From Bacteroidales bacterium (GTDB lineage: Bacteria; Bacteroidota; Bacteroidia; Bacteroidales; UBA1715): 36,127 nt of DNA. Under the pieces are notes generated by a model, which was not told where the DNA came from, did not search any database, and saw nothing but the letters and a program-made list of their open reading frames with translations. Position 1 is the first letter of the stretch; every line of letters begins with the position of its first letter. Both the position numbers and the translations under genes were made by a program. The stretch is from contig JAITUU010000044.1 in the NCBI GenBank assembly GCA_031286165.1, forward strand, positions 1-36,127. Direction: 5' to 3'. Positions 14,291 to 23,173 of the stretch are shown here, piece after piece.

Positions 14291-17125
14291 TTATAGTGCG
14301 CCCATATTGATAGAAAGAAGGGCAAGGCAACTGATTTGCTGTGTTTGCTGTACGTATGCCGTGCGCACTCCGGCGGTTAGGGGTGCGCGAAAGTGCAGCA
14401 AGTGCATTTCGGCGTTGAGGTCAAGTCCGTAACTTGTGTAGTGATTTGTTGTGTTTTGTAATTTGCTGTGAGTGAGTGCATAATCGCAAAATGCAGTAGC
14501 CCACAAGCGCGCGCAGTAAAACACTTCGCGCCATGCAAGGTCGGGGTAGAACAGCGGCAGCGTGTATTCTATGCGCGAAGAAATCATTTCTTTGCGGCGG
14601 AATACCATACTTTCTGTTCCTCGTGGCACGAAAATTTGTGTATTGAAAAGCAATGCACCTTCATTTTGATGCCAATCGGCAGCCGCTGCACCGTGAATAG
14701 AGTGATTTTTGAACATGGAGGGAACGTACAAATCCATGCGCGAGTAAGCGTAGTTGGAAAGTGGCGACATGGTGGTGCGGGGATTGTGCGAGTAGGAAAT
14801 TTCCATTCGCTGCCCCCACGCGGGGTTTAGGTCGCGCGGCGCGGTGCTGCTCATGTTGGAAAATACTGCGGAATAGCGGCAGGCAAGGCTCGAAAATGTG
14901 CGAAATGCGGCACTGCGCGCTTCCAAAAACATGTGTTGTGCCTGTCCTTGCAACACAAAAAAACGCGAAAATCCTCCGCGTGAAATAACGAAGGGCAGCG
15001 ACATTGCTGCCGTATTATTTGCCACCGTACAGTGCACGTCTTGGGCGTTTGTGCTGATTGTTTGCGTACCAACTTCACTTTCAAGGTCTATGATAGGGAA
15101 AAAACCGGTGTAGCGAAATGCCGCAAAACCTACGTGCTTTGGGTTGCTGTCGAAGGTGGCTTTGTAGCCCAAGCGCGTGATAGCGGTTGCCAACATATTT
15201 TGCGAAACCACCTGCGCACCTATGCCCACGTTGGTAGTATTTTGCGTGTATTCTAAGTAAAACGGACTCCAACTGTGAATATGGAACAAGTGCGCAAGTT
15301 TGGAATACTTGCGCGAAACAAACACCGTGTCGGGCATTTTTGTAAAATCAAGCGTGGAATTTTCCTGCCACGCGAGCGTTTCCGCCAGCGGAAAATCGTA
15401 GCGGCGCACAGCGTTTTTCGTGTGCCATTTATACGGTTCGGCAGGCAAACTGCCTACGCAAAATCCGTTTGCGCTATAATCGCTGAATGTAATTGTAGTG
15501 CCATACACGCGCGGCGACTGTGCGCCGAAATTGGACACCGTAACGCGCCACTGCTGCCCCGAAAGGCTGTGCACGGCATACACATTGTCCACGCCGGAGT
15601 ATGAAGATGTGTATAAAATATAAGAATTATAATACACCGGTGATTGTAAATCTTCGGTGGAGTAGGGCAAAATTTCGCGAAATTGCTGTGTGTACACATC
15701 GTATTCCACAAGTCGTTTGCCTCTGCTGCTCACGCCTACGTAGGCAATTTTTGTGGCATCGGCATTCCATGTGGGCGCAAGCGCGTATTCTCCTTGCGGA
15801 AGTGGAATTTTTTCAGTCCATTGTTTTTTTTGTATATTATAGAATTGCAAAGAATATGTGCCGTTGGCGGCAATTTCTACTGCCACAATTTGCGAGGCAT
15901 CGGCTGAAACGGCGGGGGCGAAAAGGCGCATTTTTGTAGAAATTCTTCGTTTTTTGTGTGTTTGCACGTTGTAGGTATAAATAAACGTGGCATTGGTGAG
16001 TTCCCAGCGAAGGCTTGGTTTTGTTTCTGCCCACACCACGAGTTTTTCGTTTGCCGAAAATGCTTCGTCTGCAGGTTTTTGCGAGGTATTGGCTATGCGT
16101 TTTATTTTTTTTGTTTTTGTATCAAAGGCAATCAATTGACGGCGGTGGGCAAGTCCGCTGCGTTCCGCGAGTATGGTATGTTCGGAAATTTGCTGTGCAA
16201 ATCGGTAGGACGTAAAGATTTTTTTGCCGGCGAAAATGAGGGTGTCGAAGGGTTTTTGAATTTCGCGCTCGCGCAATAGTTGCCATTCCAAAGATTGTTT
16301 TTTGAAGGTGCTGTCGTAGAGTTGGAGTTTATTTTTTCCTGTTTCGCGTTTCAGCGCATTGTCAAAAGGAGTAATGGAGTAGGGGTGTTGAGCCACATTT
16401 TGCGCCACTTTTGCAAATACGTATGGATTGTACAGAGCGCGTGTGTTTGCCACCACCACATAGCCCATTTCATATACGTTTGGCACATAGTCGCGATAGG
16501 AACCAAAATATGCTTTTGTGTAACTAAATTGCTGTTTTTGAGCGAGTTGCGCTCGCAAACCCATAGAAAAATCGGCAGTACGTCCGCGCCCGGCGGTGCC
16601 GAGAGCAGTTTCGCTCACCACCGCATCGCCTTCCATAAACCACGAAGGAAAATACAGTCCGGCAACGGCACTCGGAGCCTGCTCGCCCAGCAAAAAATAG
16701 AGTATGCGCGTGAAACCTTCGTTGAGTTTATCCATTTGCACTACGTGGCGATATTCGTGTAGAGCCAAATTTTCCCACCAATCATCGGGCGTTTGCATGG
16801 GCGATACCACATCGAACATATCTATGCGCTTGGGTGCCCACGCCACCGAAGCGTTGGAAATACGCGATTGGCTGTGCAAAATTACCGAAATTTTCGCCGG
16901 TTCGTGTTGCAGGGTATTGCCTACGGCGGTATATACGTAATGTAAAATCTGCGTGCATCGCTGCGCTATACTATCGCAACCTTGCGGATAAATGACCTGA
17001 AAATGTTCGGTAGTAATGTGATTCCAGCGTGTGGAACCGCGTTCGTTGCCCCACGAAAAATATTGGGCATACAATGCTTGTGATACAAAAAAAAGAGTAA
17101 TGCAAAAAAATACGCGTTTTTTCAT
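14291..17125 (-). CDS. Secreted HEXXH metallopeptidase-like protein with TolB-type beta-propeller
   Basis: 944 residues from 17125 (MKKRVFFCITLFFVSQALYAQ, signal peptide). A gluzincin-like domain comes first: HEYRH at residues 123-127 and WFMEG with Glu165 as likely third zinc ligand. Then come TolB/WD40-like propeller blades (~350-560; SADASQIVAVEI, NADATKIAYVGVS) and a C-terminal aromatic/polar strand region (~640-944) resembling an outer-membrane barrel. No characterised homologue is known to me; a surface or periplasmic peptidase anchored by a barrel is an inference. A -7 box lies 25 nt upstream of the start. Confidence 0.75.
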   Translation of the reverse strand: MKKRVFFCITLFFVSQALYAQYFSWGNERGSTRWNHITTEHFQVIYPQGCDSIAQRCTQILHYVYTAVGNTLQHEPAKISVILHSQSRISNASVAWAPKRIDMFDVVSPMQTPDDWWENLALHEYRHVVQMDKLNEGFTRILYFLLGEQAPSAVAGLYFPSWFMEGDAVVSETALGTAGRGRTADFSMGLRAQLAQKQQFSYTKAYFGSYRDYVPNVYEMGYVVVANTRALYNPYVFAKVAQNVAQHPYSITPFDNALKRETGKNKLQLYDSTFKKQSLEWQLLREREIQKPFDTLIFAGKKIFTSYRFAQQISEHTILAERSGLAHRRQLIAFDTKTKKIKRIANTSQKPADEAFSANEKLVVWAETKPSLRWELTNATFIYTYNVQTHKKRRISTKMRLFAPAVSADASQIVAVEIAANGTYSLQFYNIQKKQWTEKIPLPQGEYALAPTWNADATKIAYVGVSSRGKRLVEYDVYTQQFREILPYSTEDLQSPVYYNSYILYTSSYSGVDNVYAVHSLSGQQWRVTVSNFGAQSPRVYGTTITFSDYSANGFCVGSLPAEPYKWHTKNAVRRYDFPLAETLAWQENSTLDFTKMPDTVFVSRKYSKLAHLFHIHSWSPFYLEYTQNTTNVGIGAQVVSQNMLATAITRLGYKATFDSNPKHVGFAAFRYTGFFPIIDLESEVGTQTISTNAQDVHCTVANNTAAMSLPFVISRGGFSRFFVLQGQAQHMFLEARSAAFRTFSSLACRYSAVFSNMSSTAPRDLNPAWGQRMEISYSHNPRTTMSPLSNYAYSRMDLYVPSMFKNHSIHGAAAADWHQNEGALLFNTQIFVPRGTESMVFRRKEMISSRIEYTLPLFYPDLAWREVFYCARLWATAFCDYALTHSKLQNTTNHYTSYGLDLNAEMHLLHFRAPLTAGVRTAYVQQTQQISCLALLSINMGAL

Positions 17126-17149
17126 GAGTTTGTGCCTATGGTTATTGCA

Positions 17150-17157
17150 CAAAACTA
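17150..17157 (-). promoter_or_regulatory. Promoter of the HEXXH/propeller gene
   Basis: TAGTTTTG on the minus strand, matching TAnnTTTG. Two 8-bp units lie upstream at 17173-17188; the TTG in the proximal unit is 20 nt away. Confidence 0.55.
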
Positions 17158-17172
17158 ACATTTTTTTATTAC

Positions 17173-17188
17173 GTTGGCAAGTTGGCAA
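17173..17188. repeat. Octamer tandem repeat GTTGGCAA x2
   Basis: Two identical 8-bp units (17173-17180, 17181-17188) upstream of the HEXXH/propeller promoter. The core TTGGCA recurs in the array at 33974. Confidence 0.75.
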
Positions 17189-17235
17189 GTACAAAAGTCT
17201 TGTGTTTGACTACTAATTACTTGATACTTGTTCTT

Positions 17236-18195
17236 TTAGTCAAATGATTGATTTGCCAATTTCGATTGTTCCAAAAGGTCGGCGTATTCTTTGGGAGAAA
17301 GGTCGTTCAAGTAGTAATTGATAGGATTCACGGGAATATTGTGTCGGCGCACTTCGTAGTGCAGGTGCGAACCGGTGGAAGTGCCGGTGTTTCCCACAAG
17401 TCCTATCAAATCGCCGCGTTTCACTTTTTGCCCGCGTTGCACAAGTATTTTCTCCATGTGTCCATACACGGTGGAAAAATTATAGCCGTGATAAATAACC
17501 ACTTGCTTGCCGTAACCACGTTCAAAATCAGCATTTTGAATGGTACCATCGCCGGTAGCGTAAATTTTTGTGCCGGTGGGTGCCGCCAAATCTATACCCG
17601 TATGTACACGCACTGTTTTGTAAATAGGGTGCATACGGAATCCGAATCCCGACACAAGTTTGGCATTGCGCAGAGGCTGAATAGCCGGAATACATTTGAG
17701 CATTTCGGTTTTATTTTTCGCTAAGTGCATAATGGTATCAAAAGAAAGCGACTGCACATAGAGTTTTTTGTACAATACATCTATGCGTTTCGAGGCATCT
17801 GCCACCATAGTCATATTGGGCATATTTTGTAGTTCCTGATAGCGATTAATACCGCCAAATCCAGCATTGCGCACTTCCGAAGGAATAGGGTCGGCTTCAA
17901 ATACCACGCGGTAAATAGAGTTGTCGCGCTCCGCCAAATCATTCATCACCACTTCCACGCGATTCATTTTTTCGTCAAGCACTTTGTATTGCGCCCGCAG
18001 TGCTTTGTTTTCCTCCATGAGTGAAAATTCGCGTGCCGAAGGAAAAAAATGCAGCCATGCAAACATGAATACAAAACCGATGGTTACGAAAATAGAAAAA
18101 TAGGTAAGTCCCAACAAAATTATTTTCTTCGTTGAGTGATTGATTTTCTCGTAGGTGAGCGATTCGGGGTTAAATCTGTATTTTCCTTTGGGCAT
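17236..18195 (-). CDS. M23-family peptidoglycan endopeptidase
   Basis: 319 residues from 18195 (MPKGKYRFNP), chosen because the -7 box lies between it and the longer frame start. A cytoplasmic basic N-terminus leads to a membrane segment (~25-50), a helical/coiled stretch (~55-100) and a LytM domain (~180-295). The zinc ligands H198-x3-D202 and H277-L-H279 (GSHLHYEV) are all present, so an active enzyme is predicted. The architecture (short anchor, helix, M23) resembles MepM-like cell-elongation or division hydrolases. Its promoter lies ~27-55 nt upstream, just before the end of the flavin reductase gene. Confidence 0.9.
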   Translation of the reverse strand: MPKGKYRFNPESLTYEKINHSTKKIILLGLTYFSIFVTIGFVFMFAWLHFFPSAREFSLMEENKALRAQYKVLDEKMNRVEVVMNDLAERDNSIYRVVFEADPIPSEVRNAGFGGINRYQELQNMPNMTMVADASKRIDVLYKKLYVQSLSFDTIMHLAKNKTEMLKCIPAIQPLRNAKLVSGFGFRMHPIYKTVRVHTGIDLAAPTGTKIYATGDGTIQNADFERGYGKQVVIYHGYNFSTVYGHMEKILVQRGQKVKRGDLIGLVGNTGTSTGSHLHYEVRRHNIPVNPINYYLNDLSPKEYADLLEQSKLANQSFD

Positions 18196-18221
18196 GAATT
18201 TCGGGTAAACGGTAAAAAGTG

Positions 18222-18251
18222 CAAAGATATGAAAAATAGTAAAACGAACAA
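18222..18251 (-). promoter_or_regulatory. Promoter of the M23 peptidase gene
   Basis: On the minus strand, TATCTTTG (18229-18222) with TTG (18251-18249) 19 nt upstream. No heptamers. Confidence 0.7.
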
Positions 18252-18256
18252 AACGA

Positions 18257-18766
18257 TTAATTTCGTATAAAACAGTTGCTGATTTCGGCAATGTACATAT
18301 AATGGAAATCGTTGTTCAGGTAAAATTCCAATGCCGACTGCGCTATAAACGATTCGGGATTGAACTGTTCTTTGTAGAGTTTTTTACATTCTATAATAGT
18401 ATGCGCTTGGCGATATGCTATGGAATTATTGGGCGTGGAGGCTATATCCAAATGACATTCTTTTGCTTTATCTACAAATTCGCCGCTTTCTTTTCCGCAA
18501 AAATTCAATATCGAACGATAGGTTTCTTTGAAAAAATTGAGGGTGAAATACTCTTGTTCTTCCAAAATATGATAAGTATATCGCTGCGGACGTACAAAAA
18601 TAAACACAACCGGTTTGTTCCACAAAAAACCAAATCCGCCCCAACTTGCGGTCATGCAGTTACTTTTTTCTTTATCGCCGGCGGCTATGAGCATCCAATC
18701 TTTGCCTATGAGTTTAAAGGCATTGCTCGTAAGGTCGAAGGGTTGTATTTCTGTAAAATTGTACAT
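18257..18766 (-). CDS. Flavin reductase-like FMN-binding protein
   Basis: 169 residues with the split-barrel flavoprotein pattern: WMLIAAGDKEKSNCMTASWGGFGFLWNKPVVFIFVRPQRYT, followed by FTLNFF. This family binds FMN and includes NAD(P)H:flavin oxidoreductases; the Bacteroidota versions are mostly uncharacterised, so no partner is assigned. An incomplete heptamer-like string lies just upstream (18767-18785), but no clean TAnnTTTG box was seen. Confidence 0.85.
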   Translation of the reverse strand: MYNFTEIQPFDLTSNAFKLIGKDWMLIAAGDKEKSNCMTASWGGFGFLWNKPVVFIFVRPQRYTYHILEEQEYFTLNFFKETYRSILNFCGKESGEFVDKAKECHLDIASTPNNSIAYRQAHTIIECKKLYKEQFNPESFIAQSALEFYLNNDFHYMYIAEISNCFIRN

Positions 18767-18805
18767 AGTAAATTGTAAATGTCAAAAATTAATTACGTTT
18801 TTAGG

Positions 18806-18842
18806 GTGTAAATATTGTGTATGGCTGTATATTACACGTGTA
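18806..18842. repeat. Inverted repeats in the flavin reductase-ffh spacer
   Basis: GTGTAAATAT (18806-18815) faces ATATTACAC (18829-18837) as an imperfect hairpin, and TACACGTGTA (18833-18842) is a perfect 10-bp palindrome. GGGAATTTTCCC lies at ~18857-18868. The function is unknown; a regulator site or weak terminator of ffh is possible. Confidence 0.4.
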
Positions 18843-18936
18843 CACACGGTTTGAGAGGGGAATTTTCCCAAAGCAACATTATTTAGTAACCAAACATACA
18901 AAGATACAAAAAATCTTTTACATAGAGGTAAAAAAA

Positions 18937-20271
18937 TTACAACTTTAATCCCGGCATCATTTGTTGCATCATGCGGCTGCCGCCTGCGCCCGACATTTTT
19001 TTCATCATTTTTTTAATATCGTCAAATTGTTTTATCAGGCGATTCACGTCTTGTATGCTGGTGCCACTGCCTTGTGCTATGCGTTTACGGCGCGAACCGT
19101 TAATTATATCGGGCGAATTGCGTTCTTTGGGGGTCATGGAATTAATAATTGCTTCTATTCCTTTAAAGGCATCATCGTCTATGTCTATATTTTTCATCAT
19201 TTTGCCCATACCCGGTATCATACCGGCGAGGTCTTTCAAATTCCCCATTTTTTTGATTTGCTGAATTTGGCTCAAAAAATCCTCGAAATTGAATTGATTT
19301 TTGGCAATTTTTTTCTGGATTTTTCGTGCTTCTTCCTCATCGTACTGCTCTTGGGCACGTTCCACGAGCGATACCACATCGCCCATGCCTAAAATACGGT
19401 CTGCCATACGGGTAGGGTAGAAAATATCTATGGCATCTAATTTTTCGCCCGTTCCCACAAATTTTATAGGTTTTTGCACCACGCTGCGAATAGAAAGAGC
19501 CGCTCCACCGCGTGTATCGCCGTCTAATTTGGTGAGTACCACACCCGTAAAATCCAATCTGTCGTTAAATTCTTTGGCGGTATTCACTGCATCTTGTCCG
19601 GTCATGGAATCCACCACAAAGAGAATTTCCTGCGGATTGAGAGCAGATTTTATTGCTGCAATTTCGGTCATCATAGCCTCGTCCACTGCCAAACGACCGG
19701 CGGTATCTACTATCACTATATCGTTGGCGTGTTCTTTTGCGTAGTGAATGGCGGCTTCGGCTATTTTTACCGGATTTTTTTCTTCCGCTTGCGCAAATAC
19801 CGGCACACTGATTTGCTCACCGAGCAGTTGCAACTGATGAATAGCCGCCGGACGATATACATCGCACGCCACAAGCAAGGGGTGTTTGCCTTGTTTGTTT
19901 TTAAGCATATTTGCCAATTTACCGCTCATGGTGGTTTTACCCGAACCTTGCAAGCCTGCCATAAGAATAATTGCCGGCGAAGCTTTGGTGTTTATGTCGG
20001 TTTTGTCGCCACCCATAAGCAGTGCGAGTTCATCGTGCACTATTTTGGTCATCAATTCACCGGGGCGAATGGCGGCAAGCACATTTTGTCCGAGTGCTTT
20101 TTGTTTCACATCTTCGGTAAATTGCTTGGCGGTTTTGTAATTCACATCGGCATCGAGCAGGGCGCGGCGCACGTCTTTGAGCGTTTCTGCTACATTTATT
20201 TCGGTTATTCGCCCTTGCCCTCTCAGCAATCGAAACGACTTATCTAAGCGTTCTGATAAATTTTCAAACAT
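18937..20271 (-). CDS. ffh: Signal recognition particle protein Ffh
   Basis: 444 residues, the usual length. An N-terminal helical bundle is followed by the GTPase (G domain) with GLQGSGKTT (~109-117), DVYRPAA, DTAGR and TKLDGD. The methionine-rich M domain (~300-444) ends MMQQMMPGLKL and holds the GSGTSIQDVNRLIKQF RNA-binding region. Ffh with 4.5S RNA targets nascent membrane proteins to FtsY. The gene is monocistronic in appearance, with the cleanest four-heptamer promoter in the window (four identical units). Confidence 0.97.
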   Translation of the reverse strand: MFENLSERLDKSFRLLRGQGRITEINVAETLKDVRRALLDADVNYKTAKQFTEDVKQKALGQNVLAAIRPGELMTKIVHDELALLMGGDKTDINTKASPAIILMAGLQGSGKTTMSGKLANMLKNKQGKHPLLVACDVYRPAAIHQLQLLGEQISVPVFAQAEEKNPVKIAEAAIHYAKEHANDIVIVDTAGRLAVDEAMMTEIAAIKSALNPQEILFVVDSMTGQDAVNTAKEFNDRLDFTGVVLTKLDGDTRGGAALSIRSVVQKPIKFVGTGEKLDAIDIFYPTRMADRILGMGDVVSLVERAQEQYDEEEARKIQKKIAKNQFNFEDFLSQIQQIKKMGNLKDLAGMIPGMGKMMKNIDIDDDAFKGIEAIINSMTPKERNSPDIINGSRRKRIAQGSGTSIQDVNRLIKQFDDIKKMMKKMSGAGGSRMMQQMMPGLKL

Positions 20272-20291
20272 AATCTTCGTAATTTAAGTTG

Positions 20292-20299
20292 CAAAAATA
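20292..20299 (-). promoter_or_regulatory. ffh promoter
   Basis: Perfect TATTTTTG on the minus strand, ~20 nt before the ATG, after the 9-nt linker ATTAATTAG. Confidence 0.78.
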
Positions 20300-20308
20300 C
20301 TAATTAAT

Positions 20309-20336
20309 GGTTAATGGTTAATGGTTAATGGTTAAT
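20309..20336 (-). repeat. Four-heptamer promoter array upstream of ffh
   Basis: Four perfect copies of ATTAACC on the minus strand (units at 20309, 20316, 20323, 20330), flanked distally by an A-run. Confidence 0.9.
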
Positions 20337-20357
20337 TTTTTTAATGAGTAGTTTTTA

Positions 20358-20406
20358 GTATGTACATACAGCGTAATTTTTGCTCAAAAATACGCAAAGC
20401 CTTGCG
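20358..20406. repeat. Cluster of palindromes between ffh and the PfkB-like gene
   Basis: GTATGTACATAC (20358-20369) is a perfect 12-bp palindrome. GCGTA..TTTTT (20371-20381) faces AAAAATACGC (20386-20395), and CGCAA/TTGCG (20393-20406) overlaps it. These could be regulator sites for either divergent gene or alternative hairpins. No ORF is present. Confidence 0.4.
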
Positions 20407-20499
20407 CGTAACAAATAAAAATAGAAATCAAAATTTTGGAAATCGAAACACCGCATAAAAAAAACTGATAAAAAACATACGCCGTATCAAAAAGTATTA

Positions 20500-20507
20500 T
20501 ACATTTG
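20500..20507 (+). promoter_or_regulatory. Promoter of the PfkB-like gene
   Basis: Perfect TACATTTG ending 18 nt before the ATG at 20526. The in-frame TTG at 20505 lies inside this box and is therefore not used as a start. Confidence 0.65.
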
Positions 20508-20525
20508 CTCTACAATTATGAGAAA

Positions 20526-21278
20526 ATGAGGGGAAACGTTCCCCACAACGAACCACACCAAAAACCAATAGACGTGAAAACAATCCTTGTTACCCCGTTC
20601 GATTTGTTTTATTCTGCATTCGTGAAAAGTTCCGTATTGCATGAATATAAACCGCAATTACACATTGCAGTATGTGGCTTTTGTGCCGATACTGTGGAAA
20701 ATAAACTTTATTGCAATACACTGAAAGATAAAGGAATAGACGTTTCTCATGTGTATTTTATCAAAAAAGGCGCTGATGAAACGAAGCATGAATTTTCGCT
20801 TGATGATTGGGATTTTATTTGCTCTCACGATGTTATAGAAACAGATTCTTCGGGAAGTAAATATCCCGAACTTGTGAAACGTAAGCAACCGCATCAATTT
20901 ATGGGAGTTTTGTTTACGCATTTTTCTCAAAACGATTTTTCTCAACTCGAAGGTGCGGCAGATGTACTCTATGCACGAGTGTCGAACGATTTTTTACGTG
21001 AACATCAAGACACTATTTTGGCGAAAAATGCCACTACTTTTTTGGCTCGTACCATGCCCGATAACAATATTCATGTGTTTCAAGGCAATAAAACGCTGAG
21101 TATGCAGCCCTACGAGGAAATCGGTGAGGAATATTTTATGGGCTACCGTACTATTTTTACCAATATGTTCTACGAAACCAAAAATATTGCGCTTGCAAAA
21201 TATTACGCCAACAGCGTAACGCGCTCTATTTTGAATACCATAGATTGGGAGCGTTTCCATAATTTTAGGAATCTGTGA
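20526..21278 (+). CDS. Degenerate PfkB/FrlD-like sugar-kinase fold protein
   Basis: 250 residues from ATG 20526; a GTG at 20574 (VKTILVTPFDLF) is an alternative start. The order of segments follows the ribokinase/PfkB fold, closest in my reading to fructoselysine kinase FrlD: LKDKGIDVSHV, FSLDDWDFICSHDVIE, ADVLYARVSNDFL, NIHVFQGNKTLS, and a final helix IALAKYYANSVTRSI. The catalytic GAGD anion-hole motif expected before this helix is replaced by IGEEYFMG, and the N-terminal GG sugar motif is absent. It is probably a non-catalytic or repurposed homologue. Own promoter and terminator; the TGA stop shows that TGA is a normal stop here. Confidence 0.6.
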   Translation: MRGNVPHNEPHQKPIDVKTILVTPFDLFYSAFVKSSVLHEYKPQLHIAVCGFCADTVENKLYCNTLKDKGIDVSHVYFIKKGADETKHEFSLDDWDFICSHDVIETDSSGSKYPELVKRKQPHQFMGVLFTHFSQNDFSQLEGAADVLYARVSNDFLREHQDTILAKNATTFLARTMPDNNIHVFQGNKTLSMQPYEEIGEEYFMGYRTIFTNMFYETKNIALAKYYANSVTRSILNTIDWERFHNFRNL

Positions 21279-21284
21279 TATAAA

Positions 21285-21325
21285 CAAAAAAAACTCCTGC
21301 ATAATGATACGCAGGAGTTTTTTTA
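21285..21325. terminator. Bidirectional terminator between the PfkB-like gene and lysC
   Basis: AAACTCCTGC (21291-21300) pairs with GCAGGAGTTT (21311-21320), with an A-run before and a T-run after, so it works for both convergent genes. GATACGCAGG is repeated directly at 21306 and 21331. An ACTCCTG/CAGGAGT stem also follows mdh. Confidence 0.85.
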
Positions 21326-21342
21326 TGAACGATACGCAGGTA

Positions 21343-22659
21343 TTATTGTGCAAATAAATGCGCGTGTAATTCGGTAAGTGCTTGATTTTTGTAAGAAGAT
21401 TCCACCACAAGAGAAATATTGTGTCGGCTGCCGCCAAAGGAAATCATGCGGATAGGAACAGTACGCAAGGCGGAAAATACATCGGCTGCGTACCCTTTTT
21501 GTTCGTTAATCATATTGCCCACTATACACACTATGGTTTGATTATGTTCAACTTCTACCGTGCCCAAATGTTTCAACTCTTCGGCAATTTGCGCCACGTG
21601 GTCGGCATTATCTACGGTGAGCGATACTGCCACTTCCGAAGTTGCAATCATGTCGATAGAGGTTTTGTATTTTTCAAATACTTCAAATACGCGGCGCAAA
21701 AACCCGTAGGCGAGCAACATTCGTCCCGATTTGATGCGGATAACGGTTAAACCATCTTTTGCTGCTACGGCTTTGAACCCTTGTGCGGTTATTTTATTGG
21801 AAATCACTGTGCCCGGAGCCTGTGGTTCCATAGTATTTTTGAGTAATACAGGAATATTTTTCACTTTTGCGGGAAGTACTGTGGCAGGGTGAAGAATTTT
21901 TGCGCCGAAATATGCCAATTCTGCGGCTTCATCGAAAGAAAGTTCGGCAATAGGTTTTGTGCCGCTCACTATGCGCGGGTCGTTGTTGTGAATACCATCT
22001 ATGTCTGTCCAAATTTCTACCGATTCGGCATTGATAGCGGCACCAATGAGCGAGGCGGAATAGTCGCTGCCGCCGCGTTTGAGATTGTCTATTTCATCGG
22101 CGGGATTCATACAAATAAATCCTTGTGTGATAAAGAGTTTGGTGCCTGCGTGCTGAGCAAGTACTTTGCCTATGCGTTCTTCTATTTCGCTCAAAATTGG
22201 TTCTCCATCGGCATCTACGCGCATAAAATCGAGAGCATTGAGCAATACCGAAGGCACGCCGATTTCTTCGTGATAGAGTTGCACCAAATTGGTGGAAATA
22301 ATTTCGCCGCGAGCGAGAATTGATTTTTCGCACGAAAGGGTAAATGCTTTGTGTGAAAAAGAACGAATGATTGCAAATTCATTGCTCACTATTGCCTGCG
22401 CTTTTTGGCGAATTGCTTCGTTTTGGAGTAATTCTGTAATTACTTCGTGGTATTTTTGTTCCAATTGTGCGGTTACGTTTGCCGCAGCATCGTTGTTGCC
22501 TTTGTAGTAATAGTTTGCAATTTCCACCAAACTATTGGTAGTACCCGACATTGCCGAGAGTACCACTATTTGCGCAGTGCCGTCTGTAATCAATTTCGAC
22601 ACGCTTTTCATTCTTTCGGGAGAGCCTACCGATGTTCCTCCAAATTTTAATACTTTCAT
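21343..22659 (-). CDS. lysC: Aspartate kinase (monofunctional)
   Basis: 438 residues. The N-terminal kinase motif is KFGGTSVG (5-12), with RGGSDYSASLIGAA and WTDIDGI typical of aspartokinases. The C-terminal ~130 residues hold two ACT-type regulatory segments (LTVIRIKSG... and TIVCIVGNMI...). It phosphorylates aspartate at the head of Lys/Thr/Met and diaminopimelate synthesis, and ACT domains normally give feedback control. No homoserine dehydrogenase domain is fused. No clean TAnnTTTG box was found upstream; read-through from rplS past its terminator is possible. Confidence 0.95.
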   Translation of the reverse strand: MKVLKFGGTSVGSPERMKSVSKLITDGTAQIVVLSAMSGTTNSLVEIANYYYKGNNDAAANVTAQLEQKYHEVITELLQNEAIRQKAQAIVSNEFAIIRSFSHKAFTLSCEKSILARGEIISTNLVQLYHEEIGVPSVLLNALDFMRVDADGEPILSEIEERIGKVLAQHAGTKLFITQGFICMNPADEIDNLKRGGSDYSASLIGAAINAESVEIWTDIDGIHNNDPRIVSGTKPIAELSFDEAAELAYFGAKILHPATVLPAKVKNIPVLLKNTMEPQAPGTVISNKITAQGFKAVAAKDGLTVIRIKSGRMLLAYGFLRRVFEVFEKYKTSIDMIATSEVAVSLTVDNADHVAQIAEELKHLGTVEVEHNQTIVCIVGNMINEQKGYAADVFSALRTVPIRMISFGGSRHNISLVVESSYKNQALTELHAHLFAQ

Positions 22660-22665
22660 TTCTAA

Positions 22666-22691
22666 TAGATATTTAGATATTCATAGATATT
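22666..22691. repeat. TAGATATT repeat upstream of lysC
   Basis: Three TAGATATT copies at 22666, 22674 and 22684 (spacing 8 and 10), just upstream of the lysC ATG on the minus strand. Confidence 0.65.
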
Positions 22692-22719
22692 TGTTGATTT
22701 GTACGTGGGTATTATTCAA

Positions 22720-22753
22720 AAAAAAGCCACTTCATACGATATGAAATGGCTTT
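22720..22753 (-). terminator. rplS terminator
   Basis: On the minus strand AAAGCCATTTCATA pairs with TATGAAGTGGCTTT (one G-T pair) around a short loop, followed by a T-run. It lies 30 nt after rplS and ~60 nt before lysC. Confidence 0.85.
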
Positions 22754-22782
22754 GTAACATAATAACATTCGTATAATGCGGA

Positions 22783-23130
22783 TTACATAATACGTTCCTT
22801 AATACGTGCTTTTTTACCGGTAAGGTTGCGTAGGTAGAAAATACGTGCTCGGCGTACTTTACCGCGTTTGTTTACCTCAATTTTGTCTATCATAGGTGAA
22901 TTTACCGGAATTACACGTTCCACACCCACGTTGCCCGACATTTTGCGCACGGTAAACATTTCTTCGCTGCTTTCGTTGCGGCGTTGAAGCACCACTCCGC
23001 GAAATTGCTGGATACGTTCTTTATCACCCTCTTTAATTTTGTAGTGTACAGTTATGGTATCGCCTGCATTAAATACTGGCCATTCTCTTTTTTCAATAAC
23101 TTCTTTTTTAACTTCGTCAAGTAGATTCAT
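22783..23130 (-). CDS. rplS: 50S ribosomal protein bL19
   Basis: 115 residues, the usual size, with the bL19 pattern [32 protein letters not shown] and the C-terminal [25 protein letters not shown]. It sits at the 30S-50S interface. Here it is alone, with its own promoter and terminator, not in the rpsP-rimM-trmD-rplS cluster common in other phyla. Confidence 0.97.
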   Translation of the reverse strand: MNLLDEVKKEVIEKREWPVFNAGDTITVHYKIKEGDKERIQQFRGVVLQRRNESSEEMFTVRKMSGNVGVERVIPVNSPMIDKIEVNKRGKVRRARIFYLRNLTGKKARIKERIM

Positions 23131-23173
23131 TGCTTATAATTTTTTATAATCCGTCCTTAGATTTACGAGGTTG

